NCBI GenBank assembly: GCA_020746995.1
Contig: JAGPXD010000001.1
Coordinates: 6,572,001 to 6,636,000 of the forward strand
Length of the DNA stretch: 64,000 nucleotides
Direction: 5' to 3'
DNA from: Plectosphaerella cucumerina
Lineage: Eukaryota; Ascomycota; Sordariomycetes; Glomerellales; Plectosphaerellaceae
Shown here piece by piece: positions 22,049 through 33,203 of the stretch; positions within the stretch are counted from its first letter, which is position 1, and each line of letters opens with the position of its first letter. The position numbers and the translations under genes are program-made. A model generated the notes under the pieces. The model did no database searches, had not been told where the DNA came from, and saw only the letters and a program-made list of their open reading frames with translations.

Positions 22049-23331
22049 GTAGTGTCGGAAGCGTCGGTCGGAAGGTTGCATTCGCGTCGTTCGTAGTCGT
22101 GCATCGTTGAAATGCAGCCGGCAGTTGTTTCGAATCCTTGGCGTAGCATCGGAGAGGGGTAATTGGGAGAATAGTTGGAGAATGTGCTCGGCAATGATGT
22201 AGCCGGTGTAATCAGAATTGAAGCCTTTGCCGCATACGCTTGGACCAGCCGCGTCAGGTCGTGCCTGGACGGATCATCGTGATGCCTGGTGTCGCAGTAG
22301 CTTCACCGGGAGGGATCAACCACACCGATCGCCGTTGGCAGATGGGACGGAAAAGTTCCACGAGACGCCAGTCATGTGTGAGGAAGCAAAAATGGACGAA
22401 TGAGGAGTGTGAGGAAAAAGTCTGTTGGCTGGCCGGAACAGCACACGGAGGAAGATGCAGCGGCCTTGGAGCCAGTGGGACGCTGGGTGGGCGCAAGGTT
22501 TGATGAGGCTGGTGGAAGGGGTAATGTTCGGCGTGAGAGGACCAGGCTTTCGGGAATTTTCCCCATTTTCGGCGGCGCACGCCTGATCTGGCTATGATCA
22601 CATGACCCCGGAGATTCTTCCTTGACCCACCTCTCGCGAAAACACACCTCTCTGACCCAATTAGTCCATCTCCGCCGAGGAGTGCCCCCCGGGTTTTCGC
22701 CGAAACACCAAAAACATTGGACCCTATCCGCACGCGATGCTGCTTCAGGCCACTTTCCCCTCCCGCCCCTCCACCAGCGTCTCCATCGCCAAACTCTTCC
22801 TCAAATTACGTCTGCCCTGGCCGGAAACTTTGCTCTCGCCCACAGATCCCCCGATGCGGTGTCCCCGGCGTACCTCCCGCCCGATGAGGGTTCCCGGCGA
22901 TGGAGCGCGGGTGTAGGGAAGAAGAAGTCTGAAGGAGGGGAGAAGTCCGCTTTGCCCGCCACTCAGCACGACGCCTTTGGTCACACGGCAGGACCAGAGT
23001 TCCAGAATTAATGCCCACAAACCCGCGGGGCAACCGCCGCCCAAGTCCAAGGTGGTCAACGATGACGGCCGGTCTGGGCTGGCCACGAGGACGACGCCAG
23101 AGTTGGCAACATTCCCCGGATCGTCTCATCGACCCGTATTTTCGTGCTGGCGTTGGGAAAAGAGGTTTAAAGATCGAGTGGTCTTCTCTCCGGCCTAGGC
23201 TTGTTTGACCATCATCAACAACATTTATCTTGCTCTTTCTTACTTGTCTGTCTTGTGCTTCTCATCGGCAGACACTAATATCACCTCAACACCAAAACCC
23301 ACACATCACCACATCCACCCCACACTCCAAA
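22049..23331. other. Intergenic, MIOX promoter region
   Basis: This 1.28-kb stretch between two plus-strand genes is the longest upstream region of this sector. Pyrimidine-rich sequence and a CACCACATCC-like leader directly precede the MIOX start. No accepted gene. Confidence 0.5.
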
Positions 23332-24315
23332 ATGGTCGCCGCCACTCCGGCCTTCTTCCAGGCCACTCCCCTCGACGGCCATGCCCTCGAGCAGGTCGAG
23401 GACGCCATCGAGCACGTTAACGTCGTCAAGGGCAAGCCCCCCGCGCCCGCCCCTTCCACCAAGGCCGACGACACCGACTACACTGGCGCCTCAAAGTTCG
23501 ACGAGGACAAGGACAAGACCACCTTCCGGCAGTACGAGGACGCCTGCGACCGCGTCAAGACCTTCTACGCCGAGCAGCACGCCAAGCAGACTGTCGAGTA
23601 CAACCTGGCCGCCCGCAAGAAGTTCGCCATCGACTTGTCTGAGAACCCCGCCACGCCCCCCCGCGACGTCATGACCATCTGGGAGGCCATGGAGAAGCTC
23701 AACACCCTCGTCGACGACTCGGACCCGGACACGGAGCTCTCCCAGATCCAGCACCTCCTCCAGACCGCCGAGGCCATGCGCCGCGACGGCAAGCCCCGCT
23801 GGATGCAGCTCACCGGCCTCATCCACGACCTCGGCAAGCTCCTCTACTTCTACGGCGCCGAGGGCCAGTGGGACGTCGTCGGCGACACCTTCCCCGTCGG
23901 CTGCGCCTTCTCCGAGAAGAACATCCTCCCCTCCACCTTCTCCGCCAACCCCGACGCCACCCACCCCGTCTACAGCACCCCCAACGGCATCTACGAGCCC
24001 GGCTGCGGCATCGAGAACCTCATGATCAGCTGGGGCCACGACGAGTACATGTACCTCGTCTGCAAGGACCAGAGCACCCTCCCCCGCGAGGCCCTCGCCA
24101 TGATCCGCTACCACTCCTTCTACCCCTGGCACCGCGAGGGCGCCTACCGCGAGTTCATGCGCGAGGGCGACGAGGTCCTCCTCCAGGCCGCGCTGGCCTT
24201 CAACCCTTATGACCTGTACTCCAAGAGCGATGATGCCCCCTCGGTCGAGGAGCTGAAGCCTTACTACATGGAGTTGATTGATGAGTACTTCCCGGAGAAG
24301 CTCATCAAGTGGTAG
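23332..24315 (+). CDS. MIOX: Inositol oxygenase (myo-inositol to D-glucuronate)
   Basis: Cytosolic non-heme di-iron oxygenase cleaving myo-inositol with O2 to D-glucuronate, the entry to inositol catabolism. Single exon, 327 aa, ATG at 23332 in a strong context (aaaATGG). By alignment from memory the di-iron ligands are all present: His141 in IQHLLQTAE, His165/Asp166 in IHDLGK, His236 in SWGHDEY, His261 in RYHSFYPWH and Asp294 in FNPYDLY. The ~60-residue N-terminal extension is Pro/Ala/acidic and may be regulatory. Very strong C-ending codon bias suggests high expression. Neighbours are a sugar permease upstream and dehydroshikimate dehydratase downstream, both on the same strand. Confidence 0.95.
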   Translation: MVAATPAFFQATPLDGHALEQVEDAIEHVNVVKGKPPAPAPSTKADDTDYTGASKFDEDKDKTTFRQYEDACDRVKTFYAEQHAKQTVEYNLAARKKFAIDLSENPATPPRDVMTIWEAMEKLNTLVDDSDPDTELSQIQHLLQTAEAMRRDGKPRWMQLTGLIHDLGKLLYFYGAEGQWDVVGDTFPVGCAFSEKNILPSTFSANPDATHPVYSTPNGIYEPGCGIENLMISWGHDEYMYLVCKDQSTLPREALAMIRYHSFYPWHREGAYREFMREGDEVLLQAALAFNPYDLYSKSDDAPSVEELKPYYMELIDEYFPEKLIKW

Positions 24316-24908
24316 ACGGGAGGCGGCGAAACGAAATGAAAAGGGGAACCACCGGGACGCAGCGTTGATTTTTTAATTGCTTTCTCTTTGTTACATACAC
24401 CATACATGATAGACCAAGCATGATGCCATGACCCTTCATGGGCTATCTCTTCTATCCTCCCTGCCACCGCCTCCCGTCAACATGTCGTGTCACCCACCCG
24501 CCCATCTCACCGCCGGGACCATGCCGGCGTTCATCTCTGGGACCCTGAACTCGGCCATTGGTCGCCGAAGCCGTCATCCCATGTCTCCGGGTTGGACGTG
24601 CTGCGGCCATCCGCCGGGGAAGCATCTGGCCCGCCGGCCGCGACGTCGTCCCCTGGTCTAGGGGTGCCGCGCTGGTAGCCTCTGCTTGCTGTTTCCGGCC
24701 GGCAAGCCCGTGAAGGGCCGCGATAGGGCCTCCCCTGCCGTTTGTTGGTGATGCTCGCTTGATGAGGCCTGCCATCAGGGTTGGTGGTCACACGAGGATA
24801 TCTTCTTGGAAATGGTAGCCGTCAGTATAAGAAGACCCTGAAGATGTCTTCCAATTGATGAATCCTCACCTCATTCATCTGTACATTCCTCTATTCTCGC
24901 TCCTCGCC
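24316..24908. other. Intergenic, dehydroshikimate dehydratase promoter
   Basis: This 593-bp region between two plus-strand genes holds a TATA-like TATAAGA at 24826-24832, 77 bp before the next start codon. No accepted gene. Confidence 0.5.
24826..24832 (+). promoter_or_regulatory. TATA-like element of qutC-type gene
   Basis: TATAAGA lies 77 bp upstream of the start codon at 24909, an acceptable core-promoter spacing. Weak evidence on its own. Confidence 0.35.
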
Positions 24909-25946
24909 ATGTCTAAGCTGGCCATCTCCTCCATGTCCCTCGGCCGCGGCTGGGCCGGCCACTCCATCGAACACCGCCTCGACGTCGCCGCCAAACACGG
25001 CTACCGCGGCATCGAGCTCTGGTATGAAGACCTCAGCGACGCCGCCGCCCGCCACCCCGGTGGTGCTTCTTCTCCGACGGCCCTCCTCGCAGCAGCAGCC
25101 TACATCCGTGCCCTCTGCGCCGCCCGCCATCTCCAAGTCGTCTGTCTCCAGCCCTTCCAGCACTATGAGGGCCTCCTCGATCGGACCCTGCACGAACGCC
25201 GCGTCAACGAGATGAATCTCTGGATGACTCTCGCCGCCGTCCTGGGTACAGACCTCGTCCATATTGCCAGCAACGTCCTGCCGAATGCGGAAGTCTCGAC
25301 CGATTTGTCCTTGCACGCCGATGACCTGCGCCGACTCGCCGACATGGGAGCCGCTCGAGACCCGCCTATCCGGCTTTCCTACGAGGCTCTAGCATGGGGC
25401 ACACGAGTTGATACGTGGGAGCAGAGCTGGGACATGGTCCAACGCGTGGACCGAGCCAACTTCGGCATCTGCCTCGACACCTTCAACATCGCGGGTCGCA
25501 TCTACGCCGACCCGTCAACGCGCTCGGGCCGGGTGATGGAAGATATCGACGGCGATCCAGTCAAGCGCTCCATGGCCAGGCTTCTTACCTCCGTCGACGT
25601 ATCAAAGATCTTCTTCGTACAGGTCGTCGACGCCGAGCGCCTGCGCAAACCTCTCGTCGAAGGCCACGAGTTCTACGACCCTGCTCTGCCGGCACGCATG
25701 AGCTGGTCGCGCAACTGTCGTCTCTTCTACGGTGAGCATTCGCGCGGCGCTTACCTCCCCGTGCGTCATATTGCTGCCACGATCTTCAACGGGCTGGGCT
25801 TCGAGGGCTGGGTCAGCTTGGAGCTGTTCAACAAGCGGATGGGCGATCGGAATCACGAGGTGCCTGAGGAACTGGCACGGAGGGGTGCCATGTCGTGGGC
25901 GAAGCTGGTGAAGGATGTGGAGTTGCGGGTGGAAGATGAGTTCTGA
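24909..25946 (+). CDS. qutC: 3-dehydroshikimate dehydratase (QutC/QA-4 type)
   Basis: Converts 3-dehydroshikimate to protocatechuate, the committed catabolic step of the quinate/shikimate pathway; cytosolic, metal-dependent TIM barrel (AP-endonuclease-2/xylose-isomerase-like). Single exon, 345 aa. The start is placed at 24909 because MSKLAISSMSLGRGWAGHS closely resembles the N-terminus of QA-4/QutC (from memory); an in-frame ATG at 24855 would add 18 hydrophobic residues and is less likely. Family features include HGYRGIELWYEDL, the metal-site region SYEALAWGTR, ICLDTFNIAG, FFVQVVDAE and GWVSLELFN. The quinate-type permease is the other pathway member in the window. Dehydroquinase, quinate dehydrogenase and the activator/repressor are not seen. 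Confidence 0.9.
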   Translation: MSKLAISSMSLGRGWAGHSIEHRLDVAAKHGYRGIELWYEDLSDAAARHPGGASSPTALLAAAAYIRALCAARHLQVVCLQPFQHYEGLLDRTLHERRVNEMNLWMTLAAVLGTDLVHIASNVLPNAEVSTDLSLHADDLRRLADMGAARDPPIRLSYEALAWGTRVDTWEQSWDMVQRVDRANFGICLDTFNIAGRIYADPSTRSGRVMEDIDGDPVKRSMARLLTSVDVSKIFFVQVVDAERLRKPLVEGHEFYDPALPARMSWSRNCRLFYGEHSRGAYLPVRHIAATIFNGLGFEGWVSLELFNKRMGDRNHEVPEELARRGAMSWAKLVKDVELRVEDEF

Positions 25947-26094
25947 TGTTCCAAAATGCATTTCAAAGAACTTTGACATTTGACATTGAAGTTCTGGTGA
26001 CAAGGTTCGATGTTGTCATCCCCGACGTGCCATATCCTCGACCATGCCCGCAACTGATGCCTCGCCTTGAGTCTTTGTCCAACACCCAGAAACT

Positions 26095-26496
26095 TCAAAC
26101 ATCCTCATAAAAATCCATATCATCAATGTACATTGACGAGCCTTCCGGGTCATAATACTGCACACTCCAGGGGGACAGCCTTGCCTGCGGCCAGAACGGG
26201 GGCGGACGGTGACGATCTTCCTCGTCCGACAACCTCTCGCTCTCGTGACTGATCAGCGGCGTCCGCTCATCTCGGTTGACGGGTGTGACAGTTCGCGCGA
26301 GGATTCTCTGCTCCTCTTCGCTGGGTGCTGAGAAGGCGTCTGGGTATCTGACGTCGATGTAGCAAACGGCGTAGACGAAGCAGAGGATGAAGAAGTAGAC
26401 AAAGTAGATTATGCCTGCGGTCAAGTCGAACTGTCTGAATGCATGACCGTCGTGGTGGGAGTTGTGAGGCTGAGTGGTGCTCTCGAGGGAAGCCAT
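26095..26496 (-). CDS. Small single-pass membrane protein, unknown
   Basis: Single exon, 133 aa, ATG at 26496 in good context. One hydrophobic helix at about residues 27-47 (IIYFVYFFILCFVYAVCYI) is flanked by hydrophilic ends. The C-terminal half is charged and Arg/acidic (DERTPLISHESERLSDEED), probably cytosolic, and ends in a Tyr/Asp-rich tail. The ERTPLI stretch resembles an acidic dileucine-type sorting motif, but this is only suggestive. No known family was recognised. A second small one-helix protein gene lies just upstream on the same strand, 242 bp away. Confidence 0.6.
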   Translation of the reverse strand: MASLESTTQPHNSHHDGHAFRQFDLTAGIIYFVYFFILCFVYAVCYIDVRYPDAFSAPSEEEQRILARTVTPVNRDERTPLISHESERLSDEEDRHRPPPFWPQARLSPWSVQYYDPEGSSMYIDDMDFYEDV

Positions 26497-26738
26497 GGTG
26501 TTTGTTGCTTGTCGTCTTGAAGGTCTTGGAGCTTGTGACGTGAAGGTAGTAGTTGGATGTCCGAGGATCGTGATCTGAACAGAGCAAGAAGAAGGGGAAA
26601 TTTGATCCAGAAAGAAGAAGACAAAAAAAAAGTCCTCTTCATAAACATCTTCCCAAAACATCCCACGACGCCCTGCCGCAAGGTACCACTGCGACAGTCC
26701 ATGCCTCAAAAACGCCGCCTCAAGCCACCACCACCTCT

Positions 26739-26999
26739 TCACTCCTCCTTCTTCTCCGCCCTCGCCCGCCTCGCCGCCTCCCTCTCCTGATACTTCTCCG
26801 GATCATTAAACTCGCGCAAGATGCTGTACACGCGATACACCAGCAGAAGCAGCGTGAACCCCGTGGCCGCGAACATGAACCGCACGACCCAGACGCCAAA
26901 CGTGTCCGACATCTCGCGCACCAGCGACTCAATCGCCGTCTCCTGCCTTGTCGAGGCCTTGGCCTGCGCCAGCGCCTCGTCGAACTGCGTGCCGTCCAT
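26739..26999 (-). CDS. 86-aa single-pass membrane protein, unknown
   Basis: Single exon, 86 aa, ATG at 26999 (tgccATGG context on its strand). The N-terminal ~35 residues are amphipathic and charged, then a hydrophobic helix (VVRFMFAATGFTLLLLVYRV) and a Lys/Arg/Glu-rich end (EREAARRARAEKKEE). The layout suits a small tail-anchored-like or signal-anchor protein of the ER or mitochondria. Function not recognised. Length alone would not prove it, but composition and start context favour a real gene. Confidence 0.6.
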   Translation of the reverse strand: MDGTQFDEALAQAKASTRQETAIESLVREMSDTFGVWVVRFMFAATGFTLLLLVYRVYSILREFNDPEKYQEREAARRARAEKKEE

Positions 27000-27599
27000 G
27001 GCTGTGGCGGTGGTGGATGATGTGGCTGGGAATTGAGGACAGGATCTTGCTGCAATGGCGTTAGGCTGGCTTCAGGGATTGTGAGGCTGCGACATACTGA
27101 TACAGACTGTGGACGATGTTCTGTGTTGAGGGCGGTGGAGAGATGAAGTCGCGATGATGACGGGTCTCACGTCGTCGGCGCTGCTTGGCGACCCGCGTCT
27201 CCAACCTGCTTTTTGTGTGGAACCGCGTCAACCGCCGAGCCCGCCGTCCGGGGTAAAGCGACGTGGCCTGGTGCCTCGATGCTTGGAGACGGCCCTTGTT
27301 GCCGCCGAGGGCTCGGCATTCCGGGCCTGTCAGCCTGTTGGGGGAGAAACACACGGACAGAGAAAGACACCAGTCATCACCGCTTCGGCACTGTCGTTCC
27401 CTCGTAAAAGCCCATGCTCATCTCTACTCACACACATCGCCTAATGCGACTAACAAACATTGCGGGCCATGCCCGGCCCCGTTACTCTCTCCCGAGCCGG
27501 GGGTCCTGTCGTCTCTAATCCCGACGCCAGCAAGTGCAAACAGTACAATGGAAGAGGAGCTTTCGTCTCTTCTCTGTGGCCGGTGTGCTCCGTCCTTTT
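27000..27599. other. Intergenic, upstream of 86-aa gene and downstream of SEC7
   Basis: This 600-bp region holds the promoter of the small membrane-protein gene and the 3' flank of SEC7. No accepted gene or repeat. Confidence 0.45.
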
Positions 27600-30500
27600 C
27601 TAGCCGATCCTCGGCGTGCCGCCGACCCGGTCCATCGTCTCGGCCGTCGCCGCGCTCGCCACGCTGTCGCTCCTGTTCCGCTCCGCCCCGGCCGCCATGC
27701 CCTCGATGCCCAGCGCGACCTCGCCCACGCGCCGCAGCACCAGCAGCAGCGCCCCGCGCAGCTCCGGTGACAGGTCCTTGGCCAGCAGCTCCACCACCAT
27801 CGGGTAGAACTCCTTGACATGTCCGACGAACGACTCCTCAGGGAAGGCCGCGTAGCCCTCGAGCACGTCGACCACCACGGGCCGCCACGCCACAATGTTG
27901 CGGTGCTGGCTGTCCTCCTCGAGGTTGACGAAGTTGCCGATAATGTCCTTGCACAGCGGCACGAGCGCCTTCTCAATGTCCGACCGCGCCGCCGCCCTCT
28001 CGTCCGAGTTGTCGGCGTACATGCGGAACAAGATGGCCACGTAGGTGGCCGCGGCGCCTGACTCTTGCTTGAGCAGGTTAGGCGCTTGCTTCATGAATCC
28101 CTCGCGCCACAGACGCATGCGCAGCTCCTTGTCCGCGTTGAAGCGGCGCGCGAACAGGTACGACTGCTTCAGCAGCGCCATAAGCCGCAGCAGCTCCGTC
28201 GACGGGATCTGCGCGTACACGTTCTCGTTGCTGAAGAGCTCGTTGACCGTCTCAATCATGAGAAGCTGCAGCACGCACTTTGAGATGATGCGGTTGAAGT
28301 ACTTGCGCCTAGTAGCAGTCACGACGACCGGTTGCTGTTGCAGGTTGGACGAGGGCTTGAACTCCTCGAGGGGGCCGTTGCCCGTTGGCGTCCTCTCCTC
28401 CTCGTCGAGTCGTGCGTCGGCAGTGCTAATGACTGACGCCGTCTCGGCGTCGCCACCGTTCTTGTCCGTGCCGTTGATCTTGAGCGACTTTTCGTTGGGC
28501 TCTTCGGCCGTCGGGCTCAGCGGGCCGGAGAACTCAAAGCCCTTGGACGGCAGGTCCAGCGACGCCGTCGAATTGATCGTGGTGGCCGCAAAGAGCTCCC
28601 GCGCCTCGGTACGGGCAAAGAGTTGGCAGAAGGCTCCGACAATCTTGGCCCAGTGCTCCGGCGTGAACTTGGCGACGTTCTTGAGGATCAGCTGCTGCAG
28701 GCAGTTGCTGCCGATCCGCGAGATGGTGTCATTCTCCTGGCAGATGCAGAGCGCCAGCAGCTCCAGGAATCGGTCCAGCATGTACTCGAGCGCATCGAAG
28801 TAGTGCGTGAATAGCGTGATCATGTTGCGCAACGCCTGGATCATCGTCGTCGACAGCCACACCGACAGCTCCTCGTGGTTCAGTGCGCTCGACAAATCCG
28901 GGCGCGACCGCAGCACCATGAAGATCGGGTACAGTTGCTGTCGCCAGAGAATGTCCCAGAACTCAGGCGGGAACTCGCCGCCGTACTTGAGCAGCGCCTC
29001 GAAGAAGTATTCGAGCGCGTTGGACCGCACCTCAAGGTCCTCGCCGGTCATCAGCACGTCGTGGAACGCAAAGAGGACGGGGAACCAGTAGCCCTCCTCG
29101 ACCGTCGTCTTGTTCTGCTTGCGCTGGAGCGCGTCAGGACCCTTGGCCGCCTGCTCCTTGTCGTGTGCGCCGTCGTTCGAGAGCGGGCACTCTGGCGTCT
29201 TCAGCATCTTGGGGATCAGCGACTTGAGCGTCTCCAGCGCCTGGAGGCTCTTCTTCTGGAACCGCATGTTTTTGGAGAACTCAGTCAGGCACACAATAAG
29301 GTCCGTGAAGGCGCCCTGGGAGATGACGACGCCAAATTTGGTCTTGTACACCTGACTGACGTTCTCGTACGCCAGGTTGACAATTGCCTCGTGTTGTTCT
29401 CGCGCCGCCACGGTGAAGACCCCGAACATGGTCCTCCAGCCTGACTTGATCTTGTCGCCACGTGCCTGGATCATCTGGATCAGGCATCGCAGCACCATGT
29501 CTTTGACGGAGATGTTGCGCGCGTTGGACAGGATGTGTTCAAACGGCTTGAGGAAGTCCTTCTGGAACTTGAATCCCGGAAGCTCCTCGAGGTCCAGGAA
29601 GTTCATCGACAGCTGGCGCAGGGCGTCGAGCGCGAAGAAGACAATGTTGGTGTTGTTATGGCAGCCCACACGGTTGAAGTGCTCGCCCATGACCTCCCAG
29701 ATGCGCGTCCACTCGAAACGCACGCGGTTCATGTTGTAGTAGGCAATCTCGACAATCTTCTGGAGGCTGTACGTGCGCGGCGAGTCGTTGGAGCCGGACA
29801 CCTTGATCTCGTCCCAGCTGACCTCCGTCAGCGCCTGCGTGAAGAAGACAATGGCGTCGCCATCGAGGTTTGCCGTGTTGGCGAAGATGCGGTCGACCGC
29901 CTTGACGAGCTCGTCTGACCGCGCCTCCTGGGCGATAGCCGCAGAGAAGCCCTGGGGTCCTGTGTTGGCGCGAGGCCGCGTCGATCTCTTGGATTGCGTC
30001 GACTTGCGCGAGTCGCCGGTATTCTGGCGCTCGAACCGCGCGTTGGCCACATCTGGGATGGCGCTTTCGTCGGCACCTCCAGAGATGAGCTGCAGTCGAT
30101 CCAGCTGGCTGATGCACATGAGGACATCCTTCCATGACGATCGGAGGGTGTTGCCGTCGGTCTGGCCAAGCTCCAGCAAAACCTTGAGAGACTCGACGTG
30201 CTTGGCGAGCATATCCTGGGGGTTGTTGAGGTTGGTCGTGTTGCGCAGGGCTGACACAAAGGCTTCGCGGGGCGTCGCCAGGTCAAACGTGCAAGCAATC
30301 TTAGTAGCGAGCCGCATGCCCTCGAGGCACAGCTTGTTGACGACTATGTTGTGCGCCTTTTGCATCTGGCTCGACAGCGCTGAGAAGTAGGACATCCATG
30401 TAACGTCGAACATTGGCCCGATGTGCTGGTACGAAGTCGCCGGGATGAAGCGAACGCCTGCCCTCGCAGCATTGCGGCGCTGAGTCTTGAGCAAGTTCTT

Positions 30501-33203
30501 GAACAGCTGCTCGGATCTCGAGGCGATCTCGACCGCCTGCTGCAGGTAGGCCTCGCGCTGCAAGTCCCGACCCATATTAGAGAAGGCTTGACCCAGGCCG
30601 GCCGCCAGTCCTGTCGACTGCTGCGGCAGGTTGCCAGCCGCAGCTGCGGCATCCTGCTCGCTCTTGAGGACGATCTCGTTGCCCTCGATCTCGTCATAAA
30701 TGGCAACGAGGTACTCGTCGGGAAGATCGGCATTGTCGTTGATGCCGCGGTTATTCTTGATGAAGTCCTCTCTTGTCATGCGCCGAGCGATCTTGGAGCT
30801 GTGAAGATCCGTGTTCAGCATGACAACGGAGTATGCTAGCACGTACGCCGTGTCGGCGTTGGCAAACGCATTCGGATTGCCCATGACATATCGGTTGGCG
30901 AACTTGAGCATGAATCTGTCAATCTTCTGCGCCTCGCCGGGAAGGCGGAATGACTGCAGGAAGGTGCGGAGGGCGTCGACGAAGCGCTTCTTGGTGAAGT
31001 CCATCGCGTCGACAAAGGCGTGCATGATCTCGATGTTCTTGGGCTCGCCCTCGCCCAGGTACTCGCCGATCTGGGCTTTGTCGAGGCGCTCATCCTTCAG
31101 CAGGAAGCGGGCAATGTCCTCTGGGCCATCGCTGGCGATAAATCCCTCCTTGATAAGCAGGGCGACACCCCTCTTGGGCTTGAAGTTGAACTGCCTGACT
31201 GCATTGTCAAGCGCTGTCTTCTTGGCCTTGATCTTCTCCAGGTGCGCGGGGTCATCCTCCATGATGGGCGTCGACGGCAGTACGGGTGTGTCGAACCGGG
31301 ATGAGCTCTCCGCAAGACTGGGCTCAATGGAGGGGCGCATATCCTCGGAGACCCTGTTCCCCTCGTCTCCTTCAGGAGGACGGAGACCTGTGTTCTGGTC
31401 GACCCTAACGGATGCGCTCCAGTCAACCATGGACCGCAGCGACTCCACCAGCGCATCCAGGGAGATTCGTTTGATGATGTACTCCTTGGGAACTTCAGAC
31501 TCGGGTTCCGGAGGCGGCACAATCTGCGCCACGGAAAGAGGAGGGGGCAGGATGGGCCGAAGCTGCCAATCCGCACCGGAAGGCTGCCGCGCGGCCTTCT
31601 CCTCATACTGCTGCTCCTGCGCAGGGGTGATTGCGACGGCGGCCGTCGAGAACTTGGAGAGGTCCTCAATGATGGTCTGGAAGATGTTGTCCACGTTGCC
31701 AGCGCAATCGTAGTTCAGGTAGATCTCGACCAGTCCCCTCGAGTCGGCACAGAACCTGTTCAGGATGTTGATGACAGAAACCTTCTGCGAGATGGGTGCC
31801 GTTTTGCGCGCCAGGACCGCCAGGTAAATCTCGTTCAAGAAGACGGCAATCTCGAGCTAGGAAGGGTTAGCATTGCCGTGCTCACCAGCTTTCAGGACGC
31901 CAACCTTGAATTGCTCCCTCATAAACTTGAGGATGAGCCAGAAGATCTCGCTGCACACGTCGAAGATGCGGTCGACCGAGCTGGCGCCGTTTCGTGTGAT
32001 GCTGAGACAAATGTAGTACTTGATCGCTTGCATAAAGGTCGTGACCTCGTTCGTCTTGGTGTTTTGAATGGTACAGAAAGGAGACGTGAAGACGCTGATG
32101 TGATTGTTGAGGAGAGTGTGGATGAGGTGGAGGGAGATGAGCTTGGAGCGCATGGGCTGGCCACGGAGGTCATAGAGCTGCGCCGGCGGCAGGACTTTGG
32201 TCGAGAGGTTGCAGAAGGACCGGAAGACCAGGTACGCGTCCCTGATGTAGACCTCGTCCTCGGCGTCGAGGTCTTCGGTATTCTCGTCGTGTCCAAGACC
32301 CGGAGAAGACGACTGCGAATGCTGCGATGCTGTGCGGTGCATGGCGTTGCCGGACTTGATCTGCGAGACCCTGGTAGGGCCCTCAGCCAGGGCCGAGTCG
32401 TCGAAGCTCTTGCGGTTCTCGAGGTCCTTCAGCGTGAGCTTGCCATTGCCATCCGTCTTATTCGGAGGTTCGACGTCCGGCGTCGCGGCGGCATCCGCCT
32501 CGTCTCCCTCGTCCCCATTCTCTTCAGCATCGGGGGCGGGACTAGCGGCGCCGTTGATCGAGTCCGTCTGGTCGTTGGGGTCGAAGGTAATGTTACTGAA
32601 GCTCTGCATCTTGGACAGGTTCAGCCTCGCCTCCTTCATGTGCAGCCGCGTCTTGACCCTCTCAAAGACGGTGCCGACCATCTGGGCCAGTGTTCCTTGA
32701 GCCATCTGTTGGTTGGCGGTGCTGCGCGAGAGCAGGAAGACGTTATAGACCTGGCGAACAGCCTTGAGCAGGCCGGCGCCGTGGACGACAATCTTGTCAT
32801 TGAGGACGGCGGCCAGCAACGACTTGACAATCTGCAGCTGGATCTCGACGGGCGTCGTCTCGCCCTGGAAGCAGTCACATATCGTATCGATGCATCGCTC
32901 GATCAGGGGCGGCGGCGGGTTCTCGGACTCGGCGCTGGCTGATGGCGTGGCCGTCGCAAAGTGCGAGTAGGAGATGAGCTTGCCAATGCAGTCGAGGGCG
33001 CTGGTGATGAGCTGGGGGTATCCGGTCTTTGTTGCCAGGTGCAGCGGCGCAAAGACAATCTCTGGATCGGGCTGCTGGGAGTCGTTCTCCTTGATGTGGG
33101 CGAGTGTCTTCTGGAGGGACTCGGTAAGTTGCTTGTGTCTCTGGGCATCCTTGGAGGCCGCGATGGCCTCCAGGGAGGACACAAGGAACTTGATGGAGCT
33201 CAT
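27600..33203 (-). CDS. SEC7: Arf guanine-nucleotide exchange factor Sec7/BIG
   Basis: Large Golgi Arf-GEF that activates Arf1 at the trans-Golgi. Exons 33203..31905 and 31856..27600 encode 1851 aa, normal for fungal Sec7. Domain order: N-terminal DCB region, acidic linker around 210-270, HUS-type domain about residues 320-470, Sec7 catalytic domain about 645-835 with YLGEGEPKNIEIMHAFVDAM (glutamic finger near Glu702) and YSVVMLNTDLHS, then HDS helical repeats to the C-terminus. The single intron joins FMREQFK to LEIAVFLNEIYLAVL in the conserved HUS region; its donor is the unusual GTTGGC, with branch site GCTAAC. The 5' end is set at the ATG at 33203 (MSSIKFLVSSLE). Divergent from the E2 gene across 1.1 kb. 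Confidence 0.95.

Noticed and set aside
22254..22733. 159-codon minus-strand frame upstream of MIOX
   Set aside because: No family features, no supporting splice structure.
23491..24132. Val/Gly/Glu-rich 213-codon frame antisense to MIOX
   Set aside because: Typical artefact of extreme C-ending codon bias on the other strand.
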